Below, one piece after another: positions 1-8,500 of a stretch of 56,128 nt of DNA (the first letter of the stretch is position 1; every line of letters starts with the position of its first letter). Position numbers and translations under genes: made by a program. Origin of the DNA: Streptococcaceae bacterium AM104-57 (lineage in GTDB: Bacteria; Bacillota; Bacilli; Lactobacillales; Streptococcaceae); NCBI GenBank assembly GCA_027659245.1, contig JAQDPW010000012.1:3945-60072 (forward strand), written 5' to 3'. The notes below the pieces were generated by a model. That model was not told where the DNA came from and ran no database searches. It worked only from the letters and a program-made list of their open reading frames with translations.

Positions 1-1
1 C

Positions 2-1369
2 GAGGATAGTTATCCAGGTGAGGTGACGGATCCTCTCAGCCAGAACCGATACAGCTATGTGCAGAACAACCCCGTCAACTATACCGACCCGAGTGGGCAT
101 AGAATGGTCTGGATGGGTGGTGAAGGCGAACCAAGTCGCCCTCGTAGTATCAATACGCGCCTACAACGTTTCTACCAACGGAGTATTGTTGAAGAAGATT
201 CTTTAGGCCGTGCAGTGTCATTACATGAATACACAGATCGTCGTATTCGAACCGATCGAAATTTCCGAGCACCAGCAAGTTATTATCAAGCTTTTGGTCC
301 CAATGTGGCAACATATCAAGGTGGAAGTTACGGAGGACAAAGTTCTTATGCATATGCCCAACAACAGGCAGCGCGCGCAAGAGCCCAAGCAGAACAGCGT
401 CGTCGCCAACAGATTCGTTATGAATATGGTTTAGCAACAGGCATCAAGTCATCGCCAACCATCCGGGAAGGATTAAATTTACTTCGTAACTGGGGAACCG
501 CTTTACAGAATACCTTGAAGCATGTATGTAATCCAAAAACAACCGGTGCCTCCGATAAGGGAGAAATTAAAGTTCCATCTGTCGCAGACTTTAGAAAGTA
601 TGAAGATGCGGCAAGATATGGACTAACAGTCTCTGAAAAAGCTAATATTGATTCAAGTTCTCTTAGTGAACTGAAAAATAAATACGGTAATGTTCTAGGA
701 AACTATAATACTTATCAAGGCACAGGTTACTTTAATCCACAGGGGTCACCTAGAAATAGATACATCATCTCTCGTTATGAAGAATTAAAGGCTATTGAAG
801 ATGCTAAGGTAGCTCAAAAAGTAGCTGAGATGAATAAGTATCACTATACTAACCTATACAAGCATATTACTGAAACAGGCTACCGTATAGATGGGACACC
901 AGCGAGTGATTTAGAGAAAACTGTCGCTCCATATGTGCCGTGGATTGCGCCGATTCAAGATGTGGCAGCTGCGGTTGCTGGTAGACAGGTTGCTAAGTAC
1001 AATTCTAGTGTTCCGACTGGTAATGGTCAGCAGTGGAGAAATAGCACACAAAAAGTTTTTAAATCAGGGGAGTTAGAGCGACACTATAGTAAACATGGTC
1101 AACAAGTTGCTAGTGCACTTAATGAGTCAAATTACACCATGGAGCAATATTTGAAAGATGCTAATTATGTTATACAAACTGGAGAGTATTCTTCAAAGAA
1201 TAATGCTTATTATAAGTATGTAGGTTTTAGCAAAAGTGGGAATAGAAAAGGAAGAACCAAATATGCAGTTGTTGGTCTTGATAAGGATACAGGAGAAATA
1301 ACAACCTATCATATCAAGGATATTGAAAGTATGCATGCATGGGATTCTAGTTTAGGAATTACTCCTTAG
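2..1369 (+). CDS. RHS/YD-repeat polymorphic toxin, C-terminal part (5' end outside window)
   Basis: The reading frame is already open at base 2, so this is the 3' end of a larger gene. The first ~30 residues (PGEVTDPLSQNRYSYVQNNP, then a TDPSG motif) are the end of an RHS-associated core, where the shell closes and the variable tip begins. A Gln/Arg/Ala-rich linker and a conserved-looking pretoxin segment follow. The tip starts at about base 1019 (residues NGQQWRNS). It contains HYSKHG, EQYLKDANYVI and YAVVGLDKDTGEITTYHI, an arrangement like the BECR-type RNase tips of contact-dependent toxins. That nuclease assignment is inference. Such proteins deliver the tip to competitors; the export route cannot be seen because the N-terminus is missing. 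A putative immunity gene follows after 14 bp. Base composition becomes AT-rich past the core, as is usual for exchangeable tips. Confidence 0.85.
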   Translation, partial: EDSYPGEVTDPLSQNRYSYVQNNPVNYTDPSGHRMVWMGGEGEPSRPRSINTRLQRFYQRSIVEEDSLGRAVSLHEYTDRRIRTDRNFRAPASYYQAFGPNVATYQGGSYGGQSSYAYAQQQAARARAQAEQRRRQQIRYEYGLATGIKSSPTIREGLNLLRNWGTALQNTLKHVCNPKTTGASDKGEIKVPSVADFRKYEDAARYGLTVSEKANIDSSSLSELKNKYGNVLGNYNTYQGTGYFNPQGSPRNRYIISRYEELKAIEDAKVAQKVAEMNKYHYTNLYKHITETGYRIDGTPASDLEKTVAPYVPWIAPIQDVAAAVAGRQVAKYNSSVPTGNGQQWRNSTQKVFKSGELERHYSKHGQQVASALNESNYTMEQYLKDANYVIQTGEYSSKNNAYYKYVGFSKSGNRKGRTKYAVVGLDKDTGEITTYHIKDIESMHAWDSSLGITP

Positions 1370-1383
1370 AGTAGGAGAGATAG

Positions 1384-1752
1384 ATGATAAAAATACTAAA
1401 AATTGACTGGCTTGATGAAACAAGCTATGAGGGGGAAATCACTCTAATAGACAGTCATAATAAGCAGCTGGTTTGTTTCACCTATTCACAACCGTTAGAT
1501 GTTATTACAAAAAAGCTTAATGTTTTTTATGGAATGGGAGGATCTGAGGTGATTAGGAGTGAGGAGCGTTCTTATTTGTTAGCACGTCTTGAAAACTTTG
1601 AATATTATGTAGTAGGTCAAGTACTAGATAAGGATATTCCGCTGATACAATGTTTTGATTATGTTTTAAAATTCAGTGGGGAATTGCCAGGAGATATTGT
1701 TTCTGGAGACTGGGTAGAGTGTTCGGTAGAACGCTTTGATATATATATGTGA
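1384..1752 (+). CDS. putative immunity protein for the adjacent RHS toxin tip
   Basis: This is a 122-residue acidic soluble protein with no signal peptide or membrane segment. It starts with ATG behind a good ribosome site (AGGAG, 6 nt spacing) only 14 bp after the toxin stop. I do not recognise the family. The immunity role is inferred from position, size, acidic character and co-transcription with the tip, which is the standard arrangement in polymorphic toxin loci. The sequence is predicted to be mainly beta/alpha and has no catalytic motif I can identify. If the inference holds, it binds and blocks the nuclease-like tip in the cytoplasm of the producer cell. Confidence 0.6.
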   Translation: MIKILKIDWLDETSYEGEITLIDSHNKQLVCFTYSQPLDVITKKLNVFYGMGGSEVIRSEERSYLLARLENFEYYVVGQVLDKDIPLIQCFDYVLKFSGELPGDIVSGDWVECSVERFDIYM

Positions 1753-1772
1753 TTATAAGAGTGAGACTGTCG

Positions 1773-2105
1773 GGCAATGGCAAGTAGTGGAGAAATAGTA
1801 TTGATCCTAAAAGTATAAAATCCTCCGACTTATCAATGACCTAAACAGTTAAAAACCATGCAAACGATGTGATTAAACGTGGAAAATATGTTGGTGAAAA
1901 AGCTAGACCGTATGTTAATAATGCGGGAACAGATTTAATTATTCAAGAAATTATTGACGGTGGTTCCCCCGTAAAAGATAAATTTCTACCAAATGGTTGG
2001 CGCTGGGAAGTTAATGGAACATTTAACGGTAGGCAAGAAGGAATATGGGAGTTGGTTGTTGATTTGGATACAAATCAAATTGTTCACTTTAATTATGTGA
2101 GATAG
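1773..2105 (+). pseudogene. decayed orphan RHS toxin tip (displaced C-terminal cassette)
   Basis: In frame 3 this stretch reads GNGK*WRNS, matching the GNGQQWRNS junction of the intact RHS gene at 1019-1045 (22 of 27 bases identical). It continues into a different toxin tip ending with NGWRWEVNGTFNGRQEGIWE and a VVDLDTNQIVHFNYV-type end. Two in-frame stops, TAG at 1785 and TAA at 1842, break it. The part from GTG 1869 (78 residues) is open but has no ribosome site. It looks like an old tip left behind when a new tip/immunity pair was inserted upstream. The HFNY ending and the ELVVDLDTN pattern resemble a polymorphic-toxin C-terminal family seen in many RHS proteins; the activity is unknown to me. 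Confidence 0.75.
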
Positions 2106-2113
2106 GAGAATAC

Positions 2114-2569
2114 ATGTTTAAAATTATAAAAAAAGAACGAAATCTATATGAAAAGCTAATATATAGTACCAACACAAAAGAATTAATTGCATTGCCAATT
2201 AAAAATAGTGATATAACCTTTAGCTTTATTTATTTGTTTCTTGGTTTTAATTCTGAAGATATGGAATCTACTCAGTTATGGGGGTATCATCACGACTGTA
2301 CTTGGATTAAGAAAAATCTGAGACCTCCTAAGGCAGATGAGGGTAGTATTTTACTTACTAATACAGACATTGAAGGTGGAGACAGTTTTCGAGTAGAGTC
2401 TGCAAATGATTGGGAAACGTATTATGATGACAAAACGGGCTGGCTAAAGATAACTTCTAAAACGGAATACGAGGATCTTGATTCTGTAGAATTTTTTAAA
2501 GATGCTATTGCTGAGATTGATAAGCGGGGGGAAATACAGTCTTTTTGGTTACGACCAGAGTTTCAATAG
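2114..2569 (+). CDS. putative orphan immunity protein for the decayed tip
   Basis: This intact 151-residue ORF starts 8 bp after the decayed toxin tip, behind an AGGAG ribosome site. The protein is soluble and acidic with several aromatic residues (WGYHHDCTWIKKN, SANDWETYYDDKTGWL). I do not recognise a named family. Its position directly after a toxin tip suggests immunity. That it stays open while its partner is broken fits the idea that orphan immunity genes are kept to resist siblings still carrying the toxin. This is inference. A terminator hairpin lies 165 bp downstream. Confidence 0.6.
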   Translation: MFKIIKKERNLYEKLIYSTNTKELIALPIKNSDITFSFIYLFLGFNSEDMESTQLWGYHHDCTWIKKNLRPPKADEGSILLTNTDIEGGDSFRVESANDWETYYDDKTGWLKITSKTEYEDLDSVEFFKDAIAEIDKRGEIQSFWLRPEFQ

Positions 2570-2733
2570 TAAGCTATACAAGTCGAAGAAGTAAGACGAA
2601 CTTAAGGATATTTGTATGAGATACAATAATTGATATTAAAGTTTAAATAAGTCATGATTAGCATGCGTGATATTATCGTTATTTTCGTTAAAATTTAATC
2701 ACTAGATAGGATTTTAAAAAAATAATTACAAAG

Positions 2734-2768
2734 TGAAGTTGAGATGATGCGGTCTCAACTTCATTTTC
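2734..2768 (+). terminator. Rho-independent terminator closing the RHS/immunity cluster
   Basis: An 11-bp perfect stem (2734-2744 with 2753-2763, TGAAGTTGAGA / TCTCAACTTCA) with an 8-nt loop is followed by TTTTC. It lies downstream of the orphan immunity gene and would end that transcript. Confidence 0.7.
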
Positions 2769-2812
2769 AAATAGTAAGCAAAATAGTGAGGTTTAACTTA
2801 AGATAATGTGCA

Positions 2813-2932
2813 GGTGGAGAGGATCAGTATGTCTATGACGCTACAGGTAGCTTGGCAAAAGAAACCGACGCCAACGGTCATAGCACCAACTATGTCAATG
2901 ACCAGCTAGAAAAAGTAACCTGGTCCGATGTG
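2813..2932 (+). pseudogene. fossil fragment of an RHS YD repeat
   Basis: About 40 codons read QYVYDATGSLAKETDANGHS and then NYVNDQLEKVTWSD, an unmistakable YD-repeat unit of the RHS shell. The frame has no start codon (TAA at 2804) and drifts into unrelated sequence after ~2932, closing at 3017. It therefore cannot be expressed as a repeat protein. It lies beyond the terminator of the immunity cluster. It is most simply a scar from recombination between RHS genes. The 2570-3125 gap holds only this fossil, the terminator at 2734 and the typA promoter. Confidence 0.75.
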
Positions 2933-3073
2933 AAAATCATCAGCTGTACTATTTTCCGTAACTTTAGTACATTAGTTGAATATGCCTTTTCTACTGAATT
3001 TCAATTTATAACAGAATAATGATCTTTTGAAAACATTTACACTTGCTTGAATTATGTTATTTACTTGAAATTA

Positions 3074-3082
3074 TGGTATAAT
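3074..3082 (+). promoter_or_regulatory. extended -10 promoter of typA
   Basis: TGG directly precedes TATAAT (3077-3082), an extended -10 element. No good -35 is present at 16-18 bp, which is common for extended -10 promoters in streptococci. It lies 44 bp before the typA start codon. Confidence 0.7.
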
Positions 3083-3125
3083 CGTTCAGTTAGAAAATAA
3101 ATTTTTGAATACAATAGAGGAAATC

Positions 3126-4967
3126 ATGACAAAATTAAGAGAAGATATCCGTAACATTGCGATTATCGCCCACGTTGACCACGGGAAAACAACCCTCGTT
3201 GACGAATTATTGAAACAATCAGAAACGCTTGATGCACGTACTGAATTAGCTGAGCGTGCTATGGACTCAAACGATATCGAAAAAGAGCGTGGAATTACCA
3301 TCCTTGCTAAAAATACAGCTGTTGCCTACAACGGAACTCGTATCAACATCATGGATACACCAGGACACGCGGACTTCGGTGGAGAAGTTGAGCGTATCAT
3401 GAAAATGGTTGACGGTGTTGTCTTGGTTGTAGATGCCTACGAAGGAACAATGCCACAAACTCGTTTCGTATTGAAAAAAGCTTTGGAACAAGACCTTGTT
3501 CCAATCGTGGTTGTCAATAAAATCGATAAACCATCAGCTCGTCCAGCAGAAGTAGTGGACGAAGTCTTGGAACTTTTCATCGAGCTTGGTGCAGATGACG
3601 ACCAGCTTGATTTCCCAGTGGTGTATGCTTCAGCGATCAACGGAACTTCTTCATTGTCAGATGATCCAGCTGACCAAGAAGCTACTATGGCACCAATCTT
3701 TGACACAATTATCGATCATATCCCAGCTCCAGTAGATAACTCAGATGAGCCCCTTCAATTCCAAGTGTCACTTCTTGACTACAACGACTTCGTAGGTCGT
3801 ATCGGTATCGGACGTGTCTTCCGTGGTAGTGTAAAGGTTGGGGACCAAGTTACCCTTTCTAAATTGGATGGTACAACTAAGAACTTCCGTGTCACAAAAC
3901 TCTTCGGATTCTTTGGTTTGGAACGTCGTGAAATTCAAGAAGCCAAAGCTGGTGATTTGATTGCCGTTTCAGGTATGGAAGATATCTTTGTCGGTGAAAC
4001 GATTACTCCAACAGATGCAGTTGAGGCATTGCCAGTTCTTCACATCGATGAGCCAACTCTTCAAATGACCTTCTTGGTCAACAACTCACCATTTGCTGGT
4101 CGTGAAGGTAAATGGGTCACTTCCCGTAAGGTTGAAGAGCGCCTTCAAGCTGAATTGCAAACAGACGTTTCCCTTCGTGTTGACCCAACTGATTCACCAG
4201 ATAAATGGACTGTTTCAGGACGTGGAGAATTGCACTTGTCAATCCTTATTGAAACAATGCGTCGTGAGGGATATGAACTTCAAGTATCTCGTCCAGAAGT
4301 TATCGTAAAAGAAATCGACGGTGTTAAATGTGAACCATTTGAACGTGTTCAAATCGACACTCCAGAAGAATACCAAGGATCTGTTATCCAAAGCCTTTCT
4401 GAGCGTAAGGGTGAAATGTTGGATATGATCTCGACTGGAAACGGTCAAACTCGTTTGGTCTTCCTTGTTCCAGCGCGTGGTTTGATCGGATACTCAACTG
4501 AGTTCTTGTCAATGACACGTGGTTACGGTATCATGAACCACACCTTCGACCAATACTTGCCTTTGATTCCAGGTGAAATTGGTGGTCGTCACCGTGGTGC
4601 CCTTGTTTCTATCGATGCTGGTAAGGCTACAACTTACTCAATCATGTCTATCGAAGAACGCGGTACTATCTTTGTCAACCCAGGTACTGAGGTTTACGAA
4701 GGAATGATCATCGGTGAAAACTCTCGTGAAAATGACTTGACAGTTAACATCACTAAGGCTAAACAAATGACCAACGTTCGTTCAGCTACTAAGGACCAAA
4801 CAGCTGTTATTAAGACACCTCGTATCTTGACTCTTGAAGAATCACTTGAGTTCTTGAACGACGATGAGTACATGGAAGTAACGCCTGAGTCTATCCGTTT
4901 GCGTAAACAAATCCTTAACAAGGCAGAGCGTGAGAAAGCAAACAAAAAGAAAAAATCAGCTGAATAA
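3126..4967 (+). CDS. typA: ribosome-associated GTPase TypA/BipA
   Basis: TypA (BipA) is a translational GTPase that binds the 70S ribosome and supports 50S assembly and growth under stress. The protein has 613 residues, the usual length. G1 lies at residues 15-23 (AHVDHGKTT), followed by [10 protein letters not shown] (G3) and [10 protein letters not shown] (G4), then the domain II beta barrel, EF-G-like domains III and V, and the specific C-terminal domain with the RHRGAL region. The start is ATG 3126, with GAGG 6 nt upstream. A TTG 21 bp further upstream is in frame but has no ribosome site. Codon use is strongly biased, as in highly expressed genes. A small membrane-protein gene follows after 19 bp, as in other mitis-group streptococci. 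Confidence 0.97.
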   Translation: MTKLREDIRNIAIIAHVDHGKTTLVDELLKQSETLDARTELAERAMDSNDIEKERGITILAKNTAVAYNGTRINIMDTPGHADFGGEVERIMKMVDGVVLVVDAYEGTMPQTRFVLKKALEQDLVPIVVVNKIDKPSARPAEVVDEVLELFIELGADDDQLDFPVVYASAINGTSSLSDDPADQEATMAPIFDTIIDHIPAPVDNSDEPLQFQVSLLDYNDFVGRIGIGRVFRGSVKVGDQVTLSKLDGTTKNFRVTKLFGFFGLERREIQEAKAGDLIAVSGMEDIFVGETITPTDAVEALPVLHIDEPTLQMTFLVNNSPFAGREGKWVTSRKVEERLQAELQTDVSLRVDPTDSPDKWTVSGRGELHLSILIETMRREGYELQVSRPEVIVKEIDGVKCEPFERVQIDTPEEYQGSVIQSLSERKGEMLDMISTGNGQTRLVFLVPARGLIGYSTEFLSMTRGYGIMNHTFDQYLPLIPGEIGGRHRGALVSIDAGKATTYSIMSIEERGTIFVNPGTEVYEGMIIGENSRENDLTVNITKAKQMTNVRSATKDQTAVIKTPRILTLEESLEFLNDDEYMEVTPESIRLRKQILNKAEREKANKKKKSAE

Positions 4968-4986
4968 GAGCTAGAAAGAGCAGAAA

Positions 4987-5232
4987 ATGGTCTATTTAAT
5001 CATAGGGATTTTATTACTCTTACTCTATATATTTGCGACACCTCAAAGTATCAAGGGAACGGTTAATATTGTAATTCTTGTTTTTGGTCTCGTTTCCCTC
5101 GTGATTTTGCTCATGTTGTCCATCCTGCAAATCTTTCAGCTACCAACAGAATTCTTTATCACAGTAGCCATGCTGGTCCTCACTTACTTTAGTTTGCGAG
5201 ACATATCCTTAATGTCGGTGAAAAAGAGATAG
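4987..5232 (+). CDS. small membrane protein, DUF3165-like
   Basis: This 81-residue hydrophobic protein has three predicted membrane helices (about residues 2-18, 24-47, 53-70) and a basic C-terminus (SVKKR). Its position directly behind typA and its sequence fit the streptococcal DUF3165 family, which has no known function. It is probably co-transcribed with typA, since the gap is 19 bp and contains no terminator. The ribosome site is weak. A strong hairpin terminator follows at 5289. Confidence 0.8.
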   Translation: MVYLIIGILLLLLYIFATPQSIKGTVNIVILVFGLVSLVILLMLSILQIFQLPTEFFITVAMLVLTYFSLRDISLMSVKKR

Positions 5233-5288
5233 GTAAGTGGCTCTGGGGTTCTACTAGGATTCGGTAAATATTTTGATAAAACATAACT

Positions 5289-5331
5289 ACCACAAGTGAA
5301 GTCAGTAAAACTGAGTTTACTTGTGGTTTTT
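5289..5331 (+). terminator. terminator after typA operon
   Basis: A 12-bp stem (5289-5300 ACCACAAGTGAA with 5316-5327, one G.T pair) is followed by a T run. The rest of the 5233-5599 gap holds no recognisable gene, only the promoter of the next gene near its end. Confidence 0.8.
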
Positions 5332-5556
5332 GCTTTGTATAATCTAGAAATTTAGGCTCTTTAAGCTTCATCGGCCTCCTACTTTCATTCACTAGATTTT
5401 TATTAAGTAGCAGATAATAGAAGAACTTCTGGGAGGAAATTACGTTCTTACTGTGAATGTTTACAAAGAATAAGGATGCTTTTCTTTCAAAAATGGATAA
5501 AGAAGCTAGATATGGCAATTTTATTATTCAAATCTTTTGTAGGCGTTTACTATTTT

Positions 5557-5565
5557 TGATATACT
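5557..5565 (+). promoter_or_regulatory. extended -10 promoter of the M26 protease gene
   Basis: TGA followed by TATACT (5560-5565) forms an extended -10 box, 35 bp before the start codon at 5600. The -35 region is poor (TTTGTA at 18 bp). Confidence 0.55.
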
Positions 5566-5599
5566 GGAAAAAGGAATAGATACGAAATTGGAGTTTGTC

Positions 5600-8500
5600 A
5601 TGAAGAAACATCATTTTAAAGCAAAACAACGCTTTTCTTTGAGAAAGTATACAGTAGGAACTTGTTCCGTCTTATTGGGAACGAGTTTATTTTTTGTGGG
5701 CACAAGTGGAAATGCTGTGGTTGCAGAGGAAAGGATTCCCCAGCTGGTGTCACACTATGTGGAAGATAATGATCTTCCTGAATCTTTGAAAGCTGAACTA
5801 CGTTGGTTTGAAGAGAATGCTATCCAAGTGGAGGAAGGTAAGGATTATTACTTTGTCTACCGTAAATCTACTGCGAAGTTACCTGATACTGGCTTGTTTT
5901 CAAATGCTATCCTGCCTGTGCTAGGTACAGGAATCTTGTTAGTTTCGCTCACTCTCATTAAAAAGAGAAAGGGAGCCTCTCTCTTTCTAGTGACAGTTTT
6001 GGCTGTAGGTGGGACTGCTCTATCGGTTTCTGCCTTGGAGAACTTAGTAGAGCTTCGTCCAGCTCTCATCAAAACAGTTGCAGGAGAATTTTTGCCTAGT
6101 CCAGAAAGGATTGAGGGGTATGAATTTACAGGTTATTACTTTGTAAGAGAAAATGAGGAAATTTCTAAGACTGAAGATACAAAACCTCATTCCCTACAAG
6201 CAGAAAAGGTAGAATCCACCTCAACCCCAAGTGAAGGTTCTCCAAGTTTGGTCCAAGAGAAGCCAGAGCTTGAAGTAACGACAGAAGCCGTTGCTTATAA
6301 AACTATTCATCAGGACGATCCAGACTTGCTTAAGGGTGAAACTCGTGTTGTTCGAGCAGGCGTTCCAGGGGAGCGTACTATCTTAACGGAAGTGACGACT
6401 GTGAATGGCAAGGAAGTCCGCCAAGTCAAATCCACCACTGTAACTGTGGATCCAATTTCAGAAATCATTGCGGTAGGCACTAAGGTAGAATCCACCTCAA
6501 TTCCAAGCGAAGGTACTCCAAGCTTGGTCGAGTTAAAACCAGAACTTGAAGTTACGACAGAAGCCGTTGCTTATGATACTATTCATCAGGACGATCCAGA
6601 CTTGCTTAAGGGTCAAATTCGCCTTATCCAATCAGGCGTAACAGGCGAACGCACTATCTTAACCGAGGTCACCAAGATTGATGGTAAGGAAACTCGTAAA
6701 GTAGTTTCCAATGAAGTCACCACCGCCCCTGTATCAGAAATCATCGCAGTAGGCACTAAGGTAGAATCCACCTCAATCCCAAGTGAGGGAGCACCAAGTT
6801 TGGTCGAGGTGAAACCAGAGCTAGAGGTCACGACAGAAGCCGTTGCCTATGATACTATTCATCAGGACGATCCGGACTTGCTCAAGGGTCAAACCCGTGT
6901 CATTCAAGCAGGAGTAGCAGGAGAGCGCACTATTTTAACGGAAGTGACGACTGTAGATGGCAAGGAAGTCCGCCAAGTCAAATCCAACACTGTAACCTTA
7001 GAACCAGTTACCGAAATCATCGCAGTAGGCACTAAGATAGAATCCACCTCAATCCCAAGTGAGGGAGCACCAAGCTTGGTCGAGGTGAAACCAGAGCTAG
7101 AGGTCACGACAGAAGCCGTTGCCTATGACACAATTCATCAGGAAAATCCAGACTTGCTTAAGGGTCAAACTCGTGTCATCAGAGCAGGGGTTGTAGGCGA
7201 GCGTACTATTTTAACGGAAGTCACGACTGTAGATGGTAAGGAAGACCGCCAAGTCAAATCCAACACTGTAACTTTGGAGCCAGTTTCAGAAATTATCGCA
7301 GTAGGCACTAAGGTAGAATCCACCTCAACTCCAAGTGAAGGCACTCCAAGCTTGGTCGAGGTGAAGCCAGAACTTGAGGTTACGACAGAAGTCGTTGCCT
7401 ATGATACTGTTTATCAGGACGATCCAGACCTACTTAAGGGTCAAACTCGCCTTATCCGAGCAGGTGTTGCAGGTGAGCGCACTATCTTAACAGAGGTGAC
7501 AACTGTAGATGGCAAGGAAGACCGCCAAGTCAAATCCAACACTGTAACTGTGGAACCAATTTCAGAAATCATAGCAGTAGGCACTAAGGTAGAATCCACT
7601 TCAACTCCAAGTGAAGGTACACCAAGCTTGGTCGAGGTGAAGCCAGAGCTTGAAGTTACGACAGAAGCCGTTGCTTATGATACTATTCATCAGGACGATC
7701 CGGACTTGATTAAGGGTCAAACACGTGTCATTCAAGCAGGTGTTGCAGGTGAGCGCACTATTTTAACGGAAGTCACGACTGTGGATGGTAAGGAAGACCG
7801 CCAAGTCAAATCCAATACTGTAACCTTGGAGCCAGTTTCAGAAATCATAGCAGTAGGCACTAAGGTAGAATCCACTTCAATTCCAAGCGAAGGTACACCA
7901 AGCTTGGTCGAGGTGAAACCAGAGCTTGAAGTAACGACAGAAGCCGTTGCTTATGATACTATTCATCAAGACGATCCAGACTTACTCAAGGGGCAAACCC
8001 GCCTTATCCGATCAGGCGTCGCAGGTGAGCGCACGATCTTAACGGAAGTGACGACTGTGGATGGCAAAGAAGTCCGCCAAGTCAAATCCAACACTGTAAC
8101 TGTGGATTCAATTTCCGAAATTATAGCAGTAGGTACTAAGGTAGAGTCGGCGCCAGTTCCAGAACCTAAGATTGAAACCCAAACAATCCCATATAAAACA
8201 ATCTATCAAGCAGATGATAGTCAAGAGGTCGGTTCTAGAAAAACGAAAACACATGGGGTCAAGGGACAAGTAGAAACTACTACCCGATATACAAGAGATC
8301 AAACAAGTGGCCAGATTACAGAGTCTAGTACATCAAAAACCTTAGTGGAAAAGGTAGATGAGATTATTCTAGTTGGAACCAAACCAAGTGTGGAAACGAA
8401 GGTTATCGCTAATAAAACGATATATGAAGCGGACCCGACACTTCCTTATCAAACAGAAAAAGTTGCTGTTCCAGGTAAGGAAGGAAGCGAAAAAACGACT

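Noticed and set aside
150..437. Minus-strand ORFs inside the RHS tip and other minus-strand ORFs inside housekeeping genes
   Set aside because: They are shadows of strongly supported coding frames, with no ribosome sites or family resemblance.
1869..2105. The open 78-codon frame as a free-standing functional toxin gene
   Set aside because: It begins at a GTG with no ribosome site, and the upstream in-frame sequence with two stops shows that it is the remainder of a longer tip.
5457..5579. 40-codon ORF upstream of the M26 protease (starts MFTKNKDAFLSKMDKE)
   Set aside because: No ribosome site at suitable spacing, and its end overlaps the protease promoter. It may be a remnant or chance, so it is not annotated as a gene.
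6209..8140. Regular repeats that could suggest a CRISPR-like array
   Set aside because: The unit is 276 bp, in frame throughout and encodes G5-type protein repeats. There are no spacers.
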